From the NCBI GenBank assembly GCA_036346405.1, contig CM070551.1:56128488-56192487 (forward strand): a DNA stretch of 64,000 nucleotides. The letters are read 5' to 3'. The notes under the pieces were generated by a model that searched no databases, had not been told where the DNA came from, and saw only the letters and a program-made list of their open reading frames with translations. Every line of letters begins with the position of its first letter. Positions within the stretch are counted from its first letter, which is position 1. This document shows positions 1 through 9,571 of the stretch, in pieces. Made by a program: the position numbers and the translations under genes. The DNA comes from Phyllostachys edulis (lineage: Eukaryota; Streptophyta; Magnoliopsida; Poales; Poaceae).

Positions 1-136
1 CAACATTTCAACTATACCTAAACTTAGCAGTCAATATCATATCAATCAAACTGAAGCCTCTTTCTTTTACTAAGCTAGTAGGGCAAAACAAATTTGTCTA
101 TTGCAAGCAACTAAAGGCATGGCAATGCAAAGGAAA

Positions 137-198
137 GAACTCCATTACCGTATATGTTGTCTGTGATGAACTCCATTACCGTATATGTTGTCTGTGAT
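137..198. repeat. 31-bp perfect tandem duplication
   Basis: A 31-bp unit beginning gaactccattaccg occurs twice head to tail (137-167, 168-198). It lies at the border between AT-rich DNA (1-136, where I see nothing) and the GC-rich block that follows. It looks like a simple local duplication. Confidence 0.85.
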
Positions 199-1640
199 GA
201 GGAGCAGTCCGTCGTGTGACTTCTTGAAGAAGAACTTCCGGAACAGTGCCATGGCTCGGCGCCTCGGCCAAATCAACAACTCCAATCTCTGGACCAATTT
301 TGCTCAACGAGAACTCCAATAACTGCTGGACTCCAACAATGGATCTTGGGTCGCCAACTTGCAGTACGACTGAATCTTGAAGGAGACGGCGTAGGACGAT
401 GGCATCCAGGGGCGGTGGACACGCCTGGGAGAGCGGAGGCGAGGCAGCGCGAGGCAACCAGAGGCGCGTGGGAGAGAGGAGGTGGAGCAATTCGGGGACG
501 GCGCAGGACGACGGCATCAGGGGGCGGTGCAGGACAGCGCCGTGAAGGTGAGCTGGCGCGAGGAGGGGCGACCGTAGGCCCTTGTGAGAGAGGAGGCGAA
601 GAGGACTGCGGCGGCGGTGGCGAGGAGGAGGAGGCGTTGGAGAGGGGGATCTGGGGAGAGTAGATGCAAGCGGGGGATCTGGGGAGGAGAGGGTGCGCGT
701 GAGGGCAGCGCAGGACGACGGCATCCGGGGGCGGTGCAGGACGACGCCGTGAAGGCGAGGTGGCGCGAGGAGGGGCGACCGTAGGCGCTTGTGAGAGGGG
801 AGGTGGAGAGCACTGCGGTGGTGGCGACGGCATGAGAGAGGAGGCGGAGAGGACCGCGACGGCAGCGGCGGCGAGGAGGAGGCGTTGGAGAGGGGGATCT
901 AGGGAGAGCGGACGCAAGTGGGGGATTTGGGGAGGAGAGGGCGTGCGTGAGGGCAGGCGAGGCAGAGCTCAGGCTGGTGGAGGCATGGGGTGACGTGGCC
1001 TGCGCTTGACCGCACCCGCGCACGAAGCGCACGGTGTCGGATCGGAGGGCACGGAGGCGGGCGCATGCGCGATCGGAGGGCCGAAGAATTTTGGGCAACG
1101 TGGCCGCACGGTCGGAAGCCAATCTCTCCGGCTGTTAAATATGTGAATTTCCACCCCTATTAAGCACAATTTTTTTTGTTAAGTTTTGGCCAACATTCCT
1201 CAAACAAGTACAACACATCATGCTACTCAGTGTTTGAACCAGATACCAGGGGGACCATGAAAGAATGACGACATGATAGATTATTGATAGCAATAGTGAG
1301 GGGAAGGGGCGATAGGGTCGGCAACTCGGCATCGGTTACCTTTGGGCGTCGAGGAGAAGGACGAGCAGGGAGCACCGAAGCAACACGGTGGCGTTGAAGT
1401 GGAGGCACGTTGGGCTTGGTGGAGGAGGAGGTGACGCGTGCTCGGGCTCGGGGAGGAGGCGGGCTCAGGGAGGAGGCGCACCGAGCTCGGCGGAGGAGGG
1501 GTGCCGGGTTTGGGGAAGCGGCGGGCTCGGGGGAGGAGGCGCATTAGGCTCGAGGAGGAGGCGGCGTCGTGGACGACGGGCTCGGGGGAGGAGGGATGTT
1601 AGAGAAACTTAATCGTTTGAGTGAGGAATGCGGGCAGACC
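199..1640. other. GC-rich low-complexity block, no supported gene
   Basis: This stretch is dominated by GGAGG, GGCGG and GGCATC(C/A)GGGGGCGGTG-type runs, giving Pro/Ser/Arg-rich open frames on both strands (for example minus 176-724 and 517-1122). Overlapping open frames in several phases are expected from such composition, so I do not call them genes. The minus-strand reading of about 176-400 is less repetitive (LLEFSLSKIGPEIGVVDLAE) and could be a captured exon, but I do not recognise it. Runs of G in 1380-1610 could form G-quadruplexes. AT-rich spacers interrupt it at about 1130-1300. Confidence 0.6.
505..960. repeat. Imperfect tandem duplication of about 210 bp in GC-rich block
   Basis: The segment from about 505 to 700 (ggcatcagggggcggtgcag ... 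ggaggcgttggagaggggga) recurs from about 719 to 960 with substitutions and small indels. Both copies contain gtggcgcgaggaggggcgac-type sequence, the first with an agctggcg variant. The duplication makes the overlapping proline-rich frames here look longer than a single unit would. Confidence 0.7.
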
Positions 1641-2491
1641 CTAGAGTCCGAATATAAATAGGGTTGGACATGACAGACACTTCTAAAGTAGAACCGTTTG
1701 TGATAAATACACATCACAGACGTTTTGTAGATAAAACCGCCTGTGATAGCTGATGTATCACATACGGTTTGTAGAAACCGTTTGTGATAGCTGATGTATC
1801 ACATTCATTTCAGAAACATGCACATCCATTTCACAAATCAATTAACTTAAATGAACTAAAATTAACCATTCATGAACAAATACACACATGTACCATTAAG
1901 TCTAATCTTATCCCAATCAAGTTCAATCTATATTGTGGAACTCCCCATATGACACATTCACATATACATAAATGCAAATTCAGAACATATGACACATAAA
2001 CATTTCATTCATCATTTCACTTGCTTATCTCCTTTAAAAATTAGCCCTTCATGATGATCGACGCATATCTAGCTAGTTTCGTGACGTTGTTCTTCTTCGA
2101 CCCTTATGTCATTTTCGAAAGGGGGTAACTCATCAAATTGATTGTATTCTTCCTCGTCCACTACATTCTCAACTCCGACAATCCTCCTTTTTCCATGAAG
2201 AACTACGTGACGCTTCTTATTTGCTTGGTTGGTTACATAGAAGACATGAACAACTTCGTTAGCTCGTACTAATGGTTCGTATTTGTATCCGACACATTCG
2301 AGGTCCACGGTAGTGACGCCGTACTTATCGACCTTCACCTGTGGGAGATGGATCCAACGTCACTGAAACAGGGAGATCTTGAATAGCACGTAGCCGAGCT
2401 CCCAAATCTCGGCTATGAACCCATAGTAGGAGCTCCTCAACCCATCGGCACTAAACGAATCTATACAGACACCGCTATTCTGGTTAGTGCT
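1641..2491 (-). mobile_element. 3'-end fragment of a CACTA (En/Spm) transposon
   Basis: Two observations define this fragment: subterminal repeats of the tcacaNacggttt / aaccgtttgtgat kind at about 1690-1800, and a minus-strand DUF4216-type transposon gene end at 2069-2491. CACTA elements carry arrays of short repeats just inside their ends, as here. The terminus (CACTA on the plus strand) is not recognisable near 1640-1690, and the other side is cut by the LTR that begins at 2492, so only a fragment remains. The repeat core resembles that of the CACTA at 59816-63558. The stretch 1830-2068 is AT-rich and holds nothing else that I can identify. Confidence 0.7.
2069..2491 (-). pseudogene. CACTA transposon protein C-terminus (DUF4216-like), truncated
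   Basis: Read on the minus strand from 2491, the frame gives NSGVCIDSFSADGLRSSYYG, then one in-frame TGA at about 2348-2350, then VDKYGVTTVDLECVGYKYEP and RRIVGVENVVDEEEYNQFDE, with a stop at 2069. The pattern (a hydrophobic strand block, 'YG.TTVDL..VGYK..PLV.A..V.QVFYV', 'KRRIVGVENVVDEEEYNQF') is that of the DUF4216 domain found at the C-terminus of plant En/Spm TNPD-like proteins. The N-terminal transposase part is missing because an LTR starts at 2492. The internal stop and the truncation make it a pseudogene. Confidence 0.85.
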
Positions 2492-2610
2492 CTAACGAGG
2501 ATCTAACAATCCTTATTTAATTATTTATCTGTAATTCTAATTATGGATAATAAGACCGTCATATGGTTCTTGAGTATACCCCTTAATGGTAAGTAAGGGA
2601 GAAGCTTCAA

Positions 2611-2813
2611 GTCATAAGTTCTTCTACGACCACCCCATAGTCATAAGTCCTTCTACGACTACCTCGTGGTCGTAAGCTCTTCTACGACTATTCCCTAGTC
2701 GTAAGCTTTTCTACGACTATCCCCTGATCGTAAGTCCTCCTACGATCAGTCCGTGGTCGTAAGCTTTACTACGACCATCACCTGGTCGTAAGCTCTTCTA
2801 CGACCAGTCCCTA
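2611..2813 (+). repeat. 29-bp dyad-repeat array in LTR (7 units)
   Basis: The core gtcgtaag or a variant starts at 2611, 2640, 2669, 2698, 2727, 2756 and 2785, a strict 29-bp period. Most units form a stem, for example TGGTCGTA paired with TACGACCA across an 8-9 nt loop. Arms change together: AGTCGTA/TACGACT at 2698, TGATCGTA/TACGATCA at 2727, TGGTCGTA/TACGACCA at 2785. Units 1 and 3 have one mismatched arm position. It lies about 250 bp upstream of the TATA box, as an enhancer-like U3 array would. Confidence 0.9.
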
Positions 2814-3059
2814 ATCGATGGGGCTTACAGACATGTGGACCTGGTTGATTAGGGAATCTTCTACGCCATATTTAAAGATATGGGTAGTTAATTACGCTGT
2901 TATTCTCTGGAATAACTGCATGATTAATCTCTCTGTCCTGATAACTGCCTGGCGACGTGGGAACGTTACTACTGTGGCAATAATCTCCAGTAACAGCTCC
3001 ATCATCTGAAGCGTTGAGGCGCCCTTTGAATGGGAGAAACCACCGCCTACTTCGAGCAC

Positions 3060-3068
3060 TATATAAAA
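3060..3068 (+). promoter_or_regulatory. TATA box of the truncated Tat LTR
   Basis: The sequence tatataaaa followed by ggtgg lies inside the LTR, about 250 bp before its end. The equivalent position in the two other LTRs of the family also has tataaaag (44452 and 56670), so it is the likely Pol II core promoter of the element. Confidence 0.7.
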
Positions 3069-3315
3069 GGTGGAATCATCAGACGGCAGGGGGGAGAGCA
3101 CAATCAGGAGCACAAGACATTACACTTGAGTCTTTCTCTTGATCTGTAACCAGTATACTCAATATATCCACACAGGAGTAGGGTTGTTATTCTATCTGGA
3201 GAAGGCCCGAACCTGTATAAAAATCCCTGTGTCATTCTCTCTGCGTGATTTGAGTCTTGGAGACCCCCCGAATCAAACAATCATTACGTAAGATCGGTTC
3301 TAAAACACCGACAGT

Positions 3316-3332
3316 TGGCGTCGACCGTGGGG
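3316..3332 (+). other. Primer-binding site of truncated Tat element
   Basis: The sequence tggcgtcgaccgtgggg begins 2 bp after the LTR end at 3313. The full-length copy has tggcgccgttcgtg at the same place. This is not the initiator-Met primer site used by the Copia, TRIM and gag-only elements in this window; TGGCGCC-type sites are common in plant Gypsy elements. Confidence 0.75.
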
Positions 3333-3381
3333 ATCTTCTAGTCATTAGGTTTCCTTCATTTTTCCCAACACTAATGCTTCC

Positions 3382-5640
3382 ATGGCAAGAGAGTGGAATG
3401 CGGAGAACTGGTTCGACTTGGCCGATTACACAGATATCGACATGGATGCCAGCTTTAACTACGAGCCAAGTATTGCATCATCCGACGGTGATGTTGTCTC
3501 CGGAGATTATTCTCCAGGAGACCATACCACCGATGGAGTTGAGGAGGGATCCTTATCCCCCACAACGTTACGTCCAAATGAGGAACCATCTTTCTCAGAG
3601 GGCAAGGGTCCATCCGACCACAATCAGGGCTGTCCCAAGGCAAGCTCAGAGCATGGCGAGGGTTCCCCCTCCAAGTGTTCAAGTCCGTCTAAGACAGTCC
3701 GACCTAGCACGGCAAGTCCTGGAAGCCATCATTTCAGAGCTTCATCAGCATCTGGTGGTTATCTCTCTCCGGTTAGCCCCACCGAGGATGGGATCGAGCA
3801 CGCTTTTCTTGTGAGTTCGACCATCCCATCGCAGGGCTCACCTACGGACGGAGATGGTTATAACCCGGAATTCTCCTTTCTGGAGGGGCTTGCTCCAAGT
3901 CGCTAGACGGTGTCTTTCAACTACTCCTCATGTGAGGAGGCCTCAAGAGCAAGTGGAGATCATCAACGGGAGGTCTTCTTCTTCCCTTAGATAATGATCA
4001 CTCTCCTAGAGACAGGACTAAGGACGCTTCCCGACGATCACACACTGCGACCCCTCGTGGCAATGACGAGGACACCTCCGATGATGAACATGGTCAATAC
4101 TCTGATGAGCCTGCGGGAAATCCTCGAAATAATCGCACTTCATTGAGTCAAGTTCAAGGATCAGATATGGACGATCCTGAGACAACCCGACGGAAAAGAA
4201 TTGCTGCTTAGAGAAATCTGCCTCGGCTCATTCAATATTGGTCGAAAGAAGCTTAGGAACTCCAACACATTAATGATCTACTCGAGAACCCATCTCGGGA
4301 ACTTGCCTGAGTGCCCGGCTATGACCTTTTCTCCGAAGATATCGCACGAAGGCTTCGAAGCACGATGACCAGACTCGAGTGCCCCTACCAACATCATTCT
4401 GGATGTCGTAGCGGTATGACTCCATCAGCTTCTAGTCATTTGAACAACTCACCACGTGGAGATCGGCGCGACAATAGGTCACGACACTCTTCTGATCTTC
4501 ACTCCAGTCGAAGAAGAGTTCCTCAAATGCTTGATGATCAACAAGCTCCTAGGAGAGGTGATTGTTCACCACTCCAAACTAGAAATCTGCGACAACAGAT
4601 TGAATACGAGGAGTATTTCCCTTGTAAGGTTGAGACCTACCACAGATCGGGTCCACCTACGACCATGTTTCGTCATGTACGATCACCTAGTGACGTCAAC
4701 CCTTCTTTTCTGCAAAGAAGGCGTCAAGAATCATTACCGGGTGCCGGGCTTTCTCACCTGACCTTCGAACAGCTCGCTGGCCGCCTCTGTTTCAACCAGT
4801 GAACATGGAGAAGTTTGATGGATCTCAAAACCCCATTGAATTCCTCCAGATCTATACAACCGCTGTCCGAGCAGCATCAGGAGGAGAGCATGTAATGGTG
4901 AATTACCTTCCCATCGTGCTCGAGGATTCGCTTGATCGTGGTTGTTCAATCAACCACTCGAGTCGATCTATTCATGGCAAGACCTTTGCGACACTGCCAT
5001 CGCCAATTTCGTGGCACCTACCATCGCCCTGGGAAGGAGGACGACCTGCATAGGATGAGACAAAACGACCACGAGACTCTACGCCAGTTCATTCGACGTT
5101 TCAATTAGGTTCAGAATTCCATTCCTAAAGTTTCAGATTCTTTTGTCATCAGAGCTTTTAAGCAGGGAGTCTGTAGTAGAAGGATCATGGAGGATATCGC
5201 TTTAAATCCTCCTGCCACCATCGCTGAGCTCTTTGAGATGGCCGATCGATATGTACCACTGCTGAAGCAGTCGAGTGGAACAACACTATTGATCAAGACG
5301 ACAAAATCCCTCAAGAAGCGGACGAAAGTGGCAAAAAGAAGGATAAGAAGACCAAGAAATCCAAGAACAAGGCAAAGGGTCATAAGCCTCAAGCTAGTAG
5401 TTCCAAGGAAGTCTTGGCCGTAAGCGATTAGAAGCCTCAAGGCTCCAAACCATACTCCGATCGAGGTAAGGACAAGCACCCCGAAAGGAAGAACAACAAG
5501 CCTAGGTGGTGCCATTTCCATAAAAAGGAAGGACATGACCTTCATAACTGCCGAGTTTTCCAATGAAAACTCGAGGACTACTACAACGGCAAAGGACCAC
5601 TTCCTACCCTCGAGGAGATAGGACAAGCGAGTGGTCGTAA
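3382..5640 (+). pseudogene. Gag of truncated Tat element
   Basis: The ATG at 3382 opens an unbroken 174-codon acidic, Ser/Pro-rich N-terminal part (starting MAREWNAENWFDLADYTDID) that ends at a TAG at 3906. Later parts sit in other frames: about 4311-4802, then the conserved capsid region from about 4805 (FDGSQNPIEFLQIYTT) to 5270. A CCHC-like zinc knuckle is at about 5507-5550 (WCHFHKKEGHDLHNC). Several frameshifts and stops separate these pieces, so no full gag can be made. The start was chosen because the second copy has an equivalent ATG at 44771. Confidence 0.85.
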
Positions 5641-6631
5641 GCAGTCGGATGACGACGAGGAGATGCCATTCCAAGATCCTGAGCATACCATCGAGCATAT
5701 CTATTGGGGATCGTCGGCATACGAGTCAAAGCGACAGCTTAAGGCTGTCGAACGTGAGGTAAACTTCATTGACCCTCGTCTTGTCAATAAACTGTTGAAG
5801 TGGTCGGATGTCACTATCTCTTTCGAGAAGAGTGACTGCTCAATCCCTTCTACTCGACCAGGTCGGTTTCTGATCGTGGTCGAACCCACCATCAACAACT
5901 GTCGAGTAAATCAAGTGTTGGTTGATGGTGGCAGCTCGTTAAACATCTTGTTTACAAGTACCCTGGACGAGATGCAAGTTCCTAGGACCAAATTAAGACC
6001 GGTACGATACTCTTTTCATGGTATTGTACCGGGGTCTTCAGCCAAACCTATTGGCTAAGTTTCTATTCCTTTAACATTTGGTTCACCAAGTAATTTCAAG
6101 ATAGAGAAAATCTCTTTTGATGGGTCGATTTCGATATGGTATATAATGCCATACTCAGACGACCAACTTTGGTAAAATTCTTAATGGCTACTCATTACGA
6201 GTATCAATGTCTTAAGATGCCAGGTCCTAAAGGAGTAATCACAATTCACTGTGATAAAAAGATGGCGTATACCTGTGACCGTCGATCATTCGAGATGGTT
6301 GGCCAGATACCAACTCGAGAAGAAAACAAGGGGCAGCCTTCCACCAAGCAGTCGAAACCTAAAGATGTACCTAAGCTGAACGACCAGGTCAAAGAGGTTC
6401 TTCTGGATCCAGATGAGCCCTCGAAGACTGTTCGCATCGGGGATACTTCTGACCCCAAATAGGAGGACGCCATCGTTACTTTCCTCTGAGCAAATGCAAA
6501 TGTCTTTACGTGGCAAGCATCCGACATGCCCGAAGTCCCCAGGGAAGTGATCGAACACATGCTAACTTTATGGCCTGACAAAGTACCCGTAAAACAAAAA
6601 TTACGGAGATTTGCCCCTGATCGACGAGATG
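5641..6631 (+). pseudogene. Tat protease and start of reverse transcriptase
   Basis: An open frame at 5663-6058 contains the aspartic protease motif VLVDGGSSLNILF, in which DGG replaces the DTG/DSG of most proteases; this is usual for the Tat lineage. Later pieces (6136-6462) include the second protease half (YNAILRRPTLVKFLMATHYE). After a stop the linker to reverse transcriptase follows, and the homology ends at 6631 in KLRRFAPDRRDA. No polymerase motif (YVDD) is present. Confidence 0.85.
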
Positions 6632-7114
6632 CTAGGAGCTGTCAAAAGTAAGCATGATATGACACCACGATGTGGACATAATATAATAATTTTATTAGTA
6701 TATATTTTACTATTATATGAAGGAGTTGACGGTGATAGTTTGTCTTCTTTCTACTTCCCTAGCTCTTTAGTTGGTATGATCTTTTCTGGATAAATATGCG
6801 TATATATAGAAATATTACTTAAAGGATCTTCTATGGATAAATAGATCATCTGTACATATGGGTTGTGATAAGATTCTATATGGCCTGTTGATAAGATATA
6901 AATTATGTATGCAACTTTCATGTGTAGAGATAATTACCTTACACATATTGGTTTTCTAAGTTTGAACTTATAATATATTTATTTGAGTTTCGTTCCAAGG
7001 TACAGGCTCCCGGCTAGTTAATATGAAGTTATTAAAAGTAATTGTCAAAGTCACATATCGAAAACCGTAAAAAGTGAAAAAAAAACGTCAAATTTAAAAA
7101 AAAAAACCAAGGCA
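6632..7114. other. AT-rich stretch without recognised feature
   Basis: This fills the gap between the broken end of the Tat element and the first duplicated segment. It is AT-rich, with two A-runs at about 7077-7110. I see no coding frame with family resemblance, no LTR end and no inverted repeat. Confidence 0.5.
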
Positions 7115-8760
7115 GTAAAACATGTTTTACATGTACCGAGCATTAATATCTCTAGCAATTTGGAAATTGGAATCATATTGAAAAGTCATGTGTAATCTTA
7201 CAATGACATCCTTGCAATGGAGTTGTACTGATTGATCAACGCCCTCTTTCATGGGTTAGAATACTGTGGCTAGTAGGATAGCAGTTCCGACAGTGAACCT
7301 ACGATACGGAGATCGATTTTGTGTCTTTGTTGCTTTAGCACTACTTAACTCTCTGTTTGACTGACTTGGAGTCTTAGGTCCAGCATAGTAATCACATCTT
7401 GCGGGTCCCGGACGCTTAGGAAGTATCTTTTTCACATGTTCAATCAGGTCTCCCTTTTATATATTGAAAAGTCATATGTAATCTTACCTTGCAATGGAGT
7501 TGAACTGATTGATCAACGCCCTCTTTCATGGGTTAGAATACTGTGGCTAGTAGGAAAGCAGTTCTGACAGTGAACCTACGATACGGAGATCGATTTTGTA
7601 TGTTCGTTAATTTAGCACTACTTAACTCTCTGTTTGACTGACTTGGAGTCTTAGGTCCAGCATAGTTATCACATCTTGCGGGTCCTGGACGCTTAGGAAG
7701 TATCTTTTTCACTTGTTGAATCAGGAGTTCAGGACACCCTTTTATTAAGATTTCTTCTCACGTGAAGATCGCATTATTCTTCAAGTAAATAATCCTTCTT
7801 TCCAAAGCCAACCCGTGCTAAGTCCAATTGGCGTGGCACCAGTATTGTGTGGCTAAAAGTCACAGCTCAAGTCTTGCAAAGTAAACACATTAGGTATGTT
7901 TAATGGAAGATTTTCCAGGATTTGTTCCCATGACCTCTTGGTTGTTAAGTCTTAAGGATAACTTTACTAACTAACTGCACCCTTTGCCAAAAAAAAAAAA
8001 TCCTTCCTTCTCTGCATTAAGGAATCAGGAAATGATCGATGGAGCCTCTTTATTCCCCAGAATTCCATAATATGTCATATTTTTTTCGTGGGAAGTTTGT
8101 TGAGTAACCCTCCAAACAGATGAACATATATTTTCCATTGCAGCTATGTTTGACTGTTCGGTGTGCCATTCTCATAACCACTTTGGTGGGAAGAGCTGCA
8201 CTGAAATACACATCATTCTGAGGTAGCTTATGCAACAGATAAGAGTTTCTCTTCTATCTTATTTCGCAATTCGCACAATTGGAAATCTAGAGATGATTAT
8301 CTCTTCAAGAAAAAAGAGTGGTCTGTCCACATTGTTATATTCGAAACAGAAGACATTTTTAAACATCTTCCTTCAAAATAATTCCATTGGCAGAAGCACT
8401 CGTGCACAGTTCTCTCCCAACCCTATCTTGCTTCTCTGATGCTCCTTCACAAGAAAAAGAGCAACGATATACACACGACGACGATTTTTATTGTTGTATG
8501 TGTATGATACATGTGGGTCCAGACTGGCGCTAGGGGCGGCCAGGCAGGCGCCATGCGTGGGGCCATGTCAGCGGAGATGCGGGCAGTGGCGGGGCGGTCG
8601 AGAATCGGTGGGCGCTCGGCGGAGGTACGGGCAGAGGCGGAGGAGGCGCGGGAGGTGGAGTGGGTGGCCGGTGCGGGCGGAGGCGCGGGAGGAGGATTGG
8701 CCGGGTGGGCCGACGGCCGGGGCATCGCAAAGCATTTCCGTAAGAAAAGAGCAAAAATAG
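7115..8760. repeat. Direct duplication, copy 1 (contains the empty CACTA site)
   Basis: From tgttttacatgtaccgagc (about 7130) onward, this segment matches 58797-59815 plus 63559-64000 in the same order and orientation. The matches include cgatacggagatcgattttg, gatcgatggagcctctttat and the segment 8230-8430 (agagtttctcttctatc and onward). At about 8222-8240 it reads gtagcttatgcaacagataag without interruption, where copy 2 has a 3.7-kb CACTA. The GC-rich tail (8510-8730) gives proline/arginine-rich frames on both strands that I do not accept as genes. The function of the unit is unknown. Confidence 0.85.
7173..7741. repeat. About 290-bp internal tandem duplication
   Basis: The block beginning tattgaaaagtcatgtgtaa (about 7173) repeats from about 7463 (tattgaaaagtcatatgtaa). 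Both contain gcaatggagttgNactgat, cgatacggagatcgattttg and tcttaggtccagcatagt. Copy 2 at 58850-59300 has the block only once, so this tandem step happened in copy 1 after the larger duplication, or was lost from copy 2. Confidence 0.85.
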
Positions 8761-9131
8761 GCCTAGGGATGTATATCCAGGCAAATATAGATCTTTTTAA
8801 TTGCAGGTAAGCAAATATATTTTTCATTTTCCTTTGAATCTCCAATATCCATGGAATTTATAATCTTGGAAAAAAAATGAGGGTTGCCGTTTATTAATTG
8901 GAAATAAGTGCAATAAATGATTGAATTGGTAAATAAAGTCACTACTGGAAAGACTAACTATTCGGACGATAATAGCTCAGAACCTCGCACTTGTAAATTC
9001 CGAAAAAAAATGCTACTATTTTGCTAGGACTTGGAAATTGAGCTAACAAATTCAAGCATGACATGACATGGCAAAACACGATTATGACCCATTTGACTTT
9101 GACATAATGGGTTTCACTCATAAACAAGTTA
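8761..9131. other. AT-rich spacer with a CACTA-end-like motif
   Basis: No gene is seen. At 8940 the sequence cactactggaaagac resembles the outer end of grass CACTA elements (CACTACTGGAAA), but I found no matching opposite end within the window. It may be a decayed terminus. The stretch ends with the TTA target site (9129-9131) of the large CACTA. Confidence 0.45.
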
Positions 9132-9571
9132 CACTACCAAAAACCGCTTATTTTCCGAGTGCCTATATATTTCCGGAGTGTCTCGACGGTTTCATAGGAC
9201 ACTCGGGAAGGGAAGTCAACACTCGGTAGAAATAATTTTCCCGAGTGTTTCCAATAACACTCGGGAAATCAAGACGGGAGGCACATAAAAAGGGATCTCA
9301 ACATGGTCTGAACAGGGTAAAATATAATCCCAAGTGCATAAAAAAGAAAACACTTAGGAAAGAAAAGGCACCGCGCCCTTTTTTTCCCCGTAGTGCCTTT
9401 TTTTCGGCTGCTAACCCTACATCCCCACCCACTCGATCCCCAATCCTCCTTCTCCCTCCTGCCTCCCTGCACCCGGCTCTCCTCCCCCCCCCGCGCTCGG
9501 CACCTTCCCTCCTCCATCCACGCCCGCGCCGCCTGCCTCCTCCCTCCTCCGGCACCGCCGCCCTCCTCCGC
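9132..9571. repeat. 5' terminus and subterminal repeats of large CACTA
   Basis: Motifs ttttccgagtgcc, acactcgggaagg, cccgagtgttt and aacactcgggaaa alternate in both orientations at about 9150-9265, as CACTA subterminal transposase-binding repeats do. From about 9390 the element turns C-rich (ctccctcc runs), resembling the 5' untranslated region of a grass gene; this part continues after the solo LTR at 12264. Confidence 0.8.

Larger units (their letters stand above)
2492..3313 (+). repeat. 5' LTR of truncated Tat element
   Basis: About 822 bp, aligned by eye with the LTRs at 43909-44703 and 56127-56920: a shared start (acgaggatNtaacaatcc), a shared 29-bp dyad array, a TATA box and the shared end ttctaaaacaccgaca. 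It is slightly longer than the other two and more diverged. The LTR end is fixed by the primer site two bases downstream. Confidence 0.85.
2492..6631 (+). mobile_element. Tat-lineage Ty3/Gypsy retrotransposon, 3'-truncated copy
   Basis: This copy holds one LTR (2492-3313), a primer site, gag, protease and the first codons of the reverse transcriptase linker. Identity with the complete copy at 43909-56920 stops abruptly at 6631, in the 'FAPDRRDA' segment. Reverse transcriptase, RNase H, integrase, the antisense gene and the second LTR are all absent. The LTR begins inside the CACTA gene at 2069-2491, so the element inserted there and later lost its 3' two-thirds, probably by deletion. The first bases read ta instead of the expected tg. 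No target duplication can be tested. Confidence 0.85.

Noticed and set aside
176..1122. Long overlapping proline/serine-rich open frames on the minus strand (and plus frames opposite)
   Set aside because: They arise from GGAGG/GGCGG composition and a tandem duplication, overlap in several phases and show no domain or splice structure.
2611..2813. 29-bp regular repeats resemble a CRISPR array in spacing
   Set aside because: Units are contiguous, diverge from each other and have no unique spacers; they lie in retrotransposon LTRs of a plant genome with no cas-like genes.
8447..8845. Open frames over the GC-rich tail of duplication copy 1
   Set aside because: Frames exist on both strands, are Pro/Ala/Arg-rich and are not conserved in copy 2 beyond composition.
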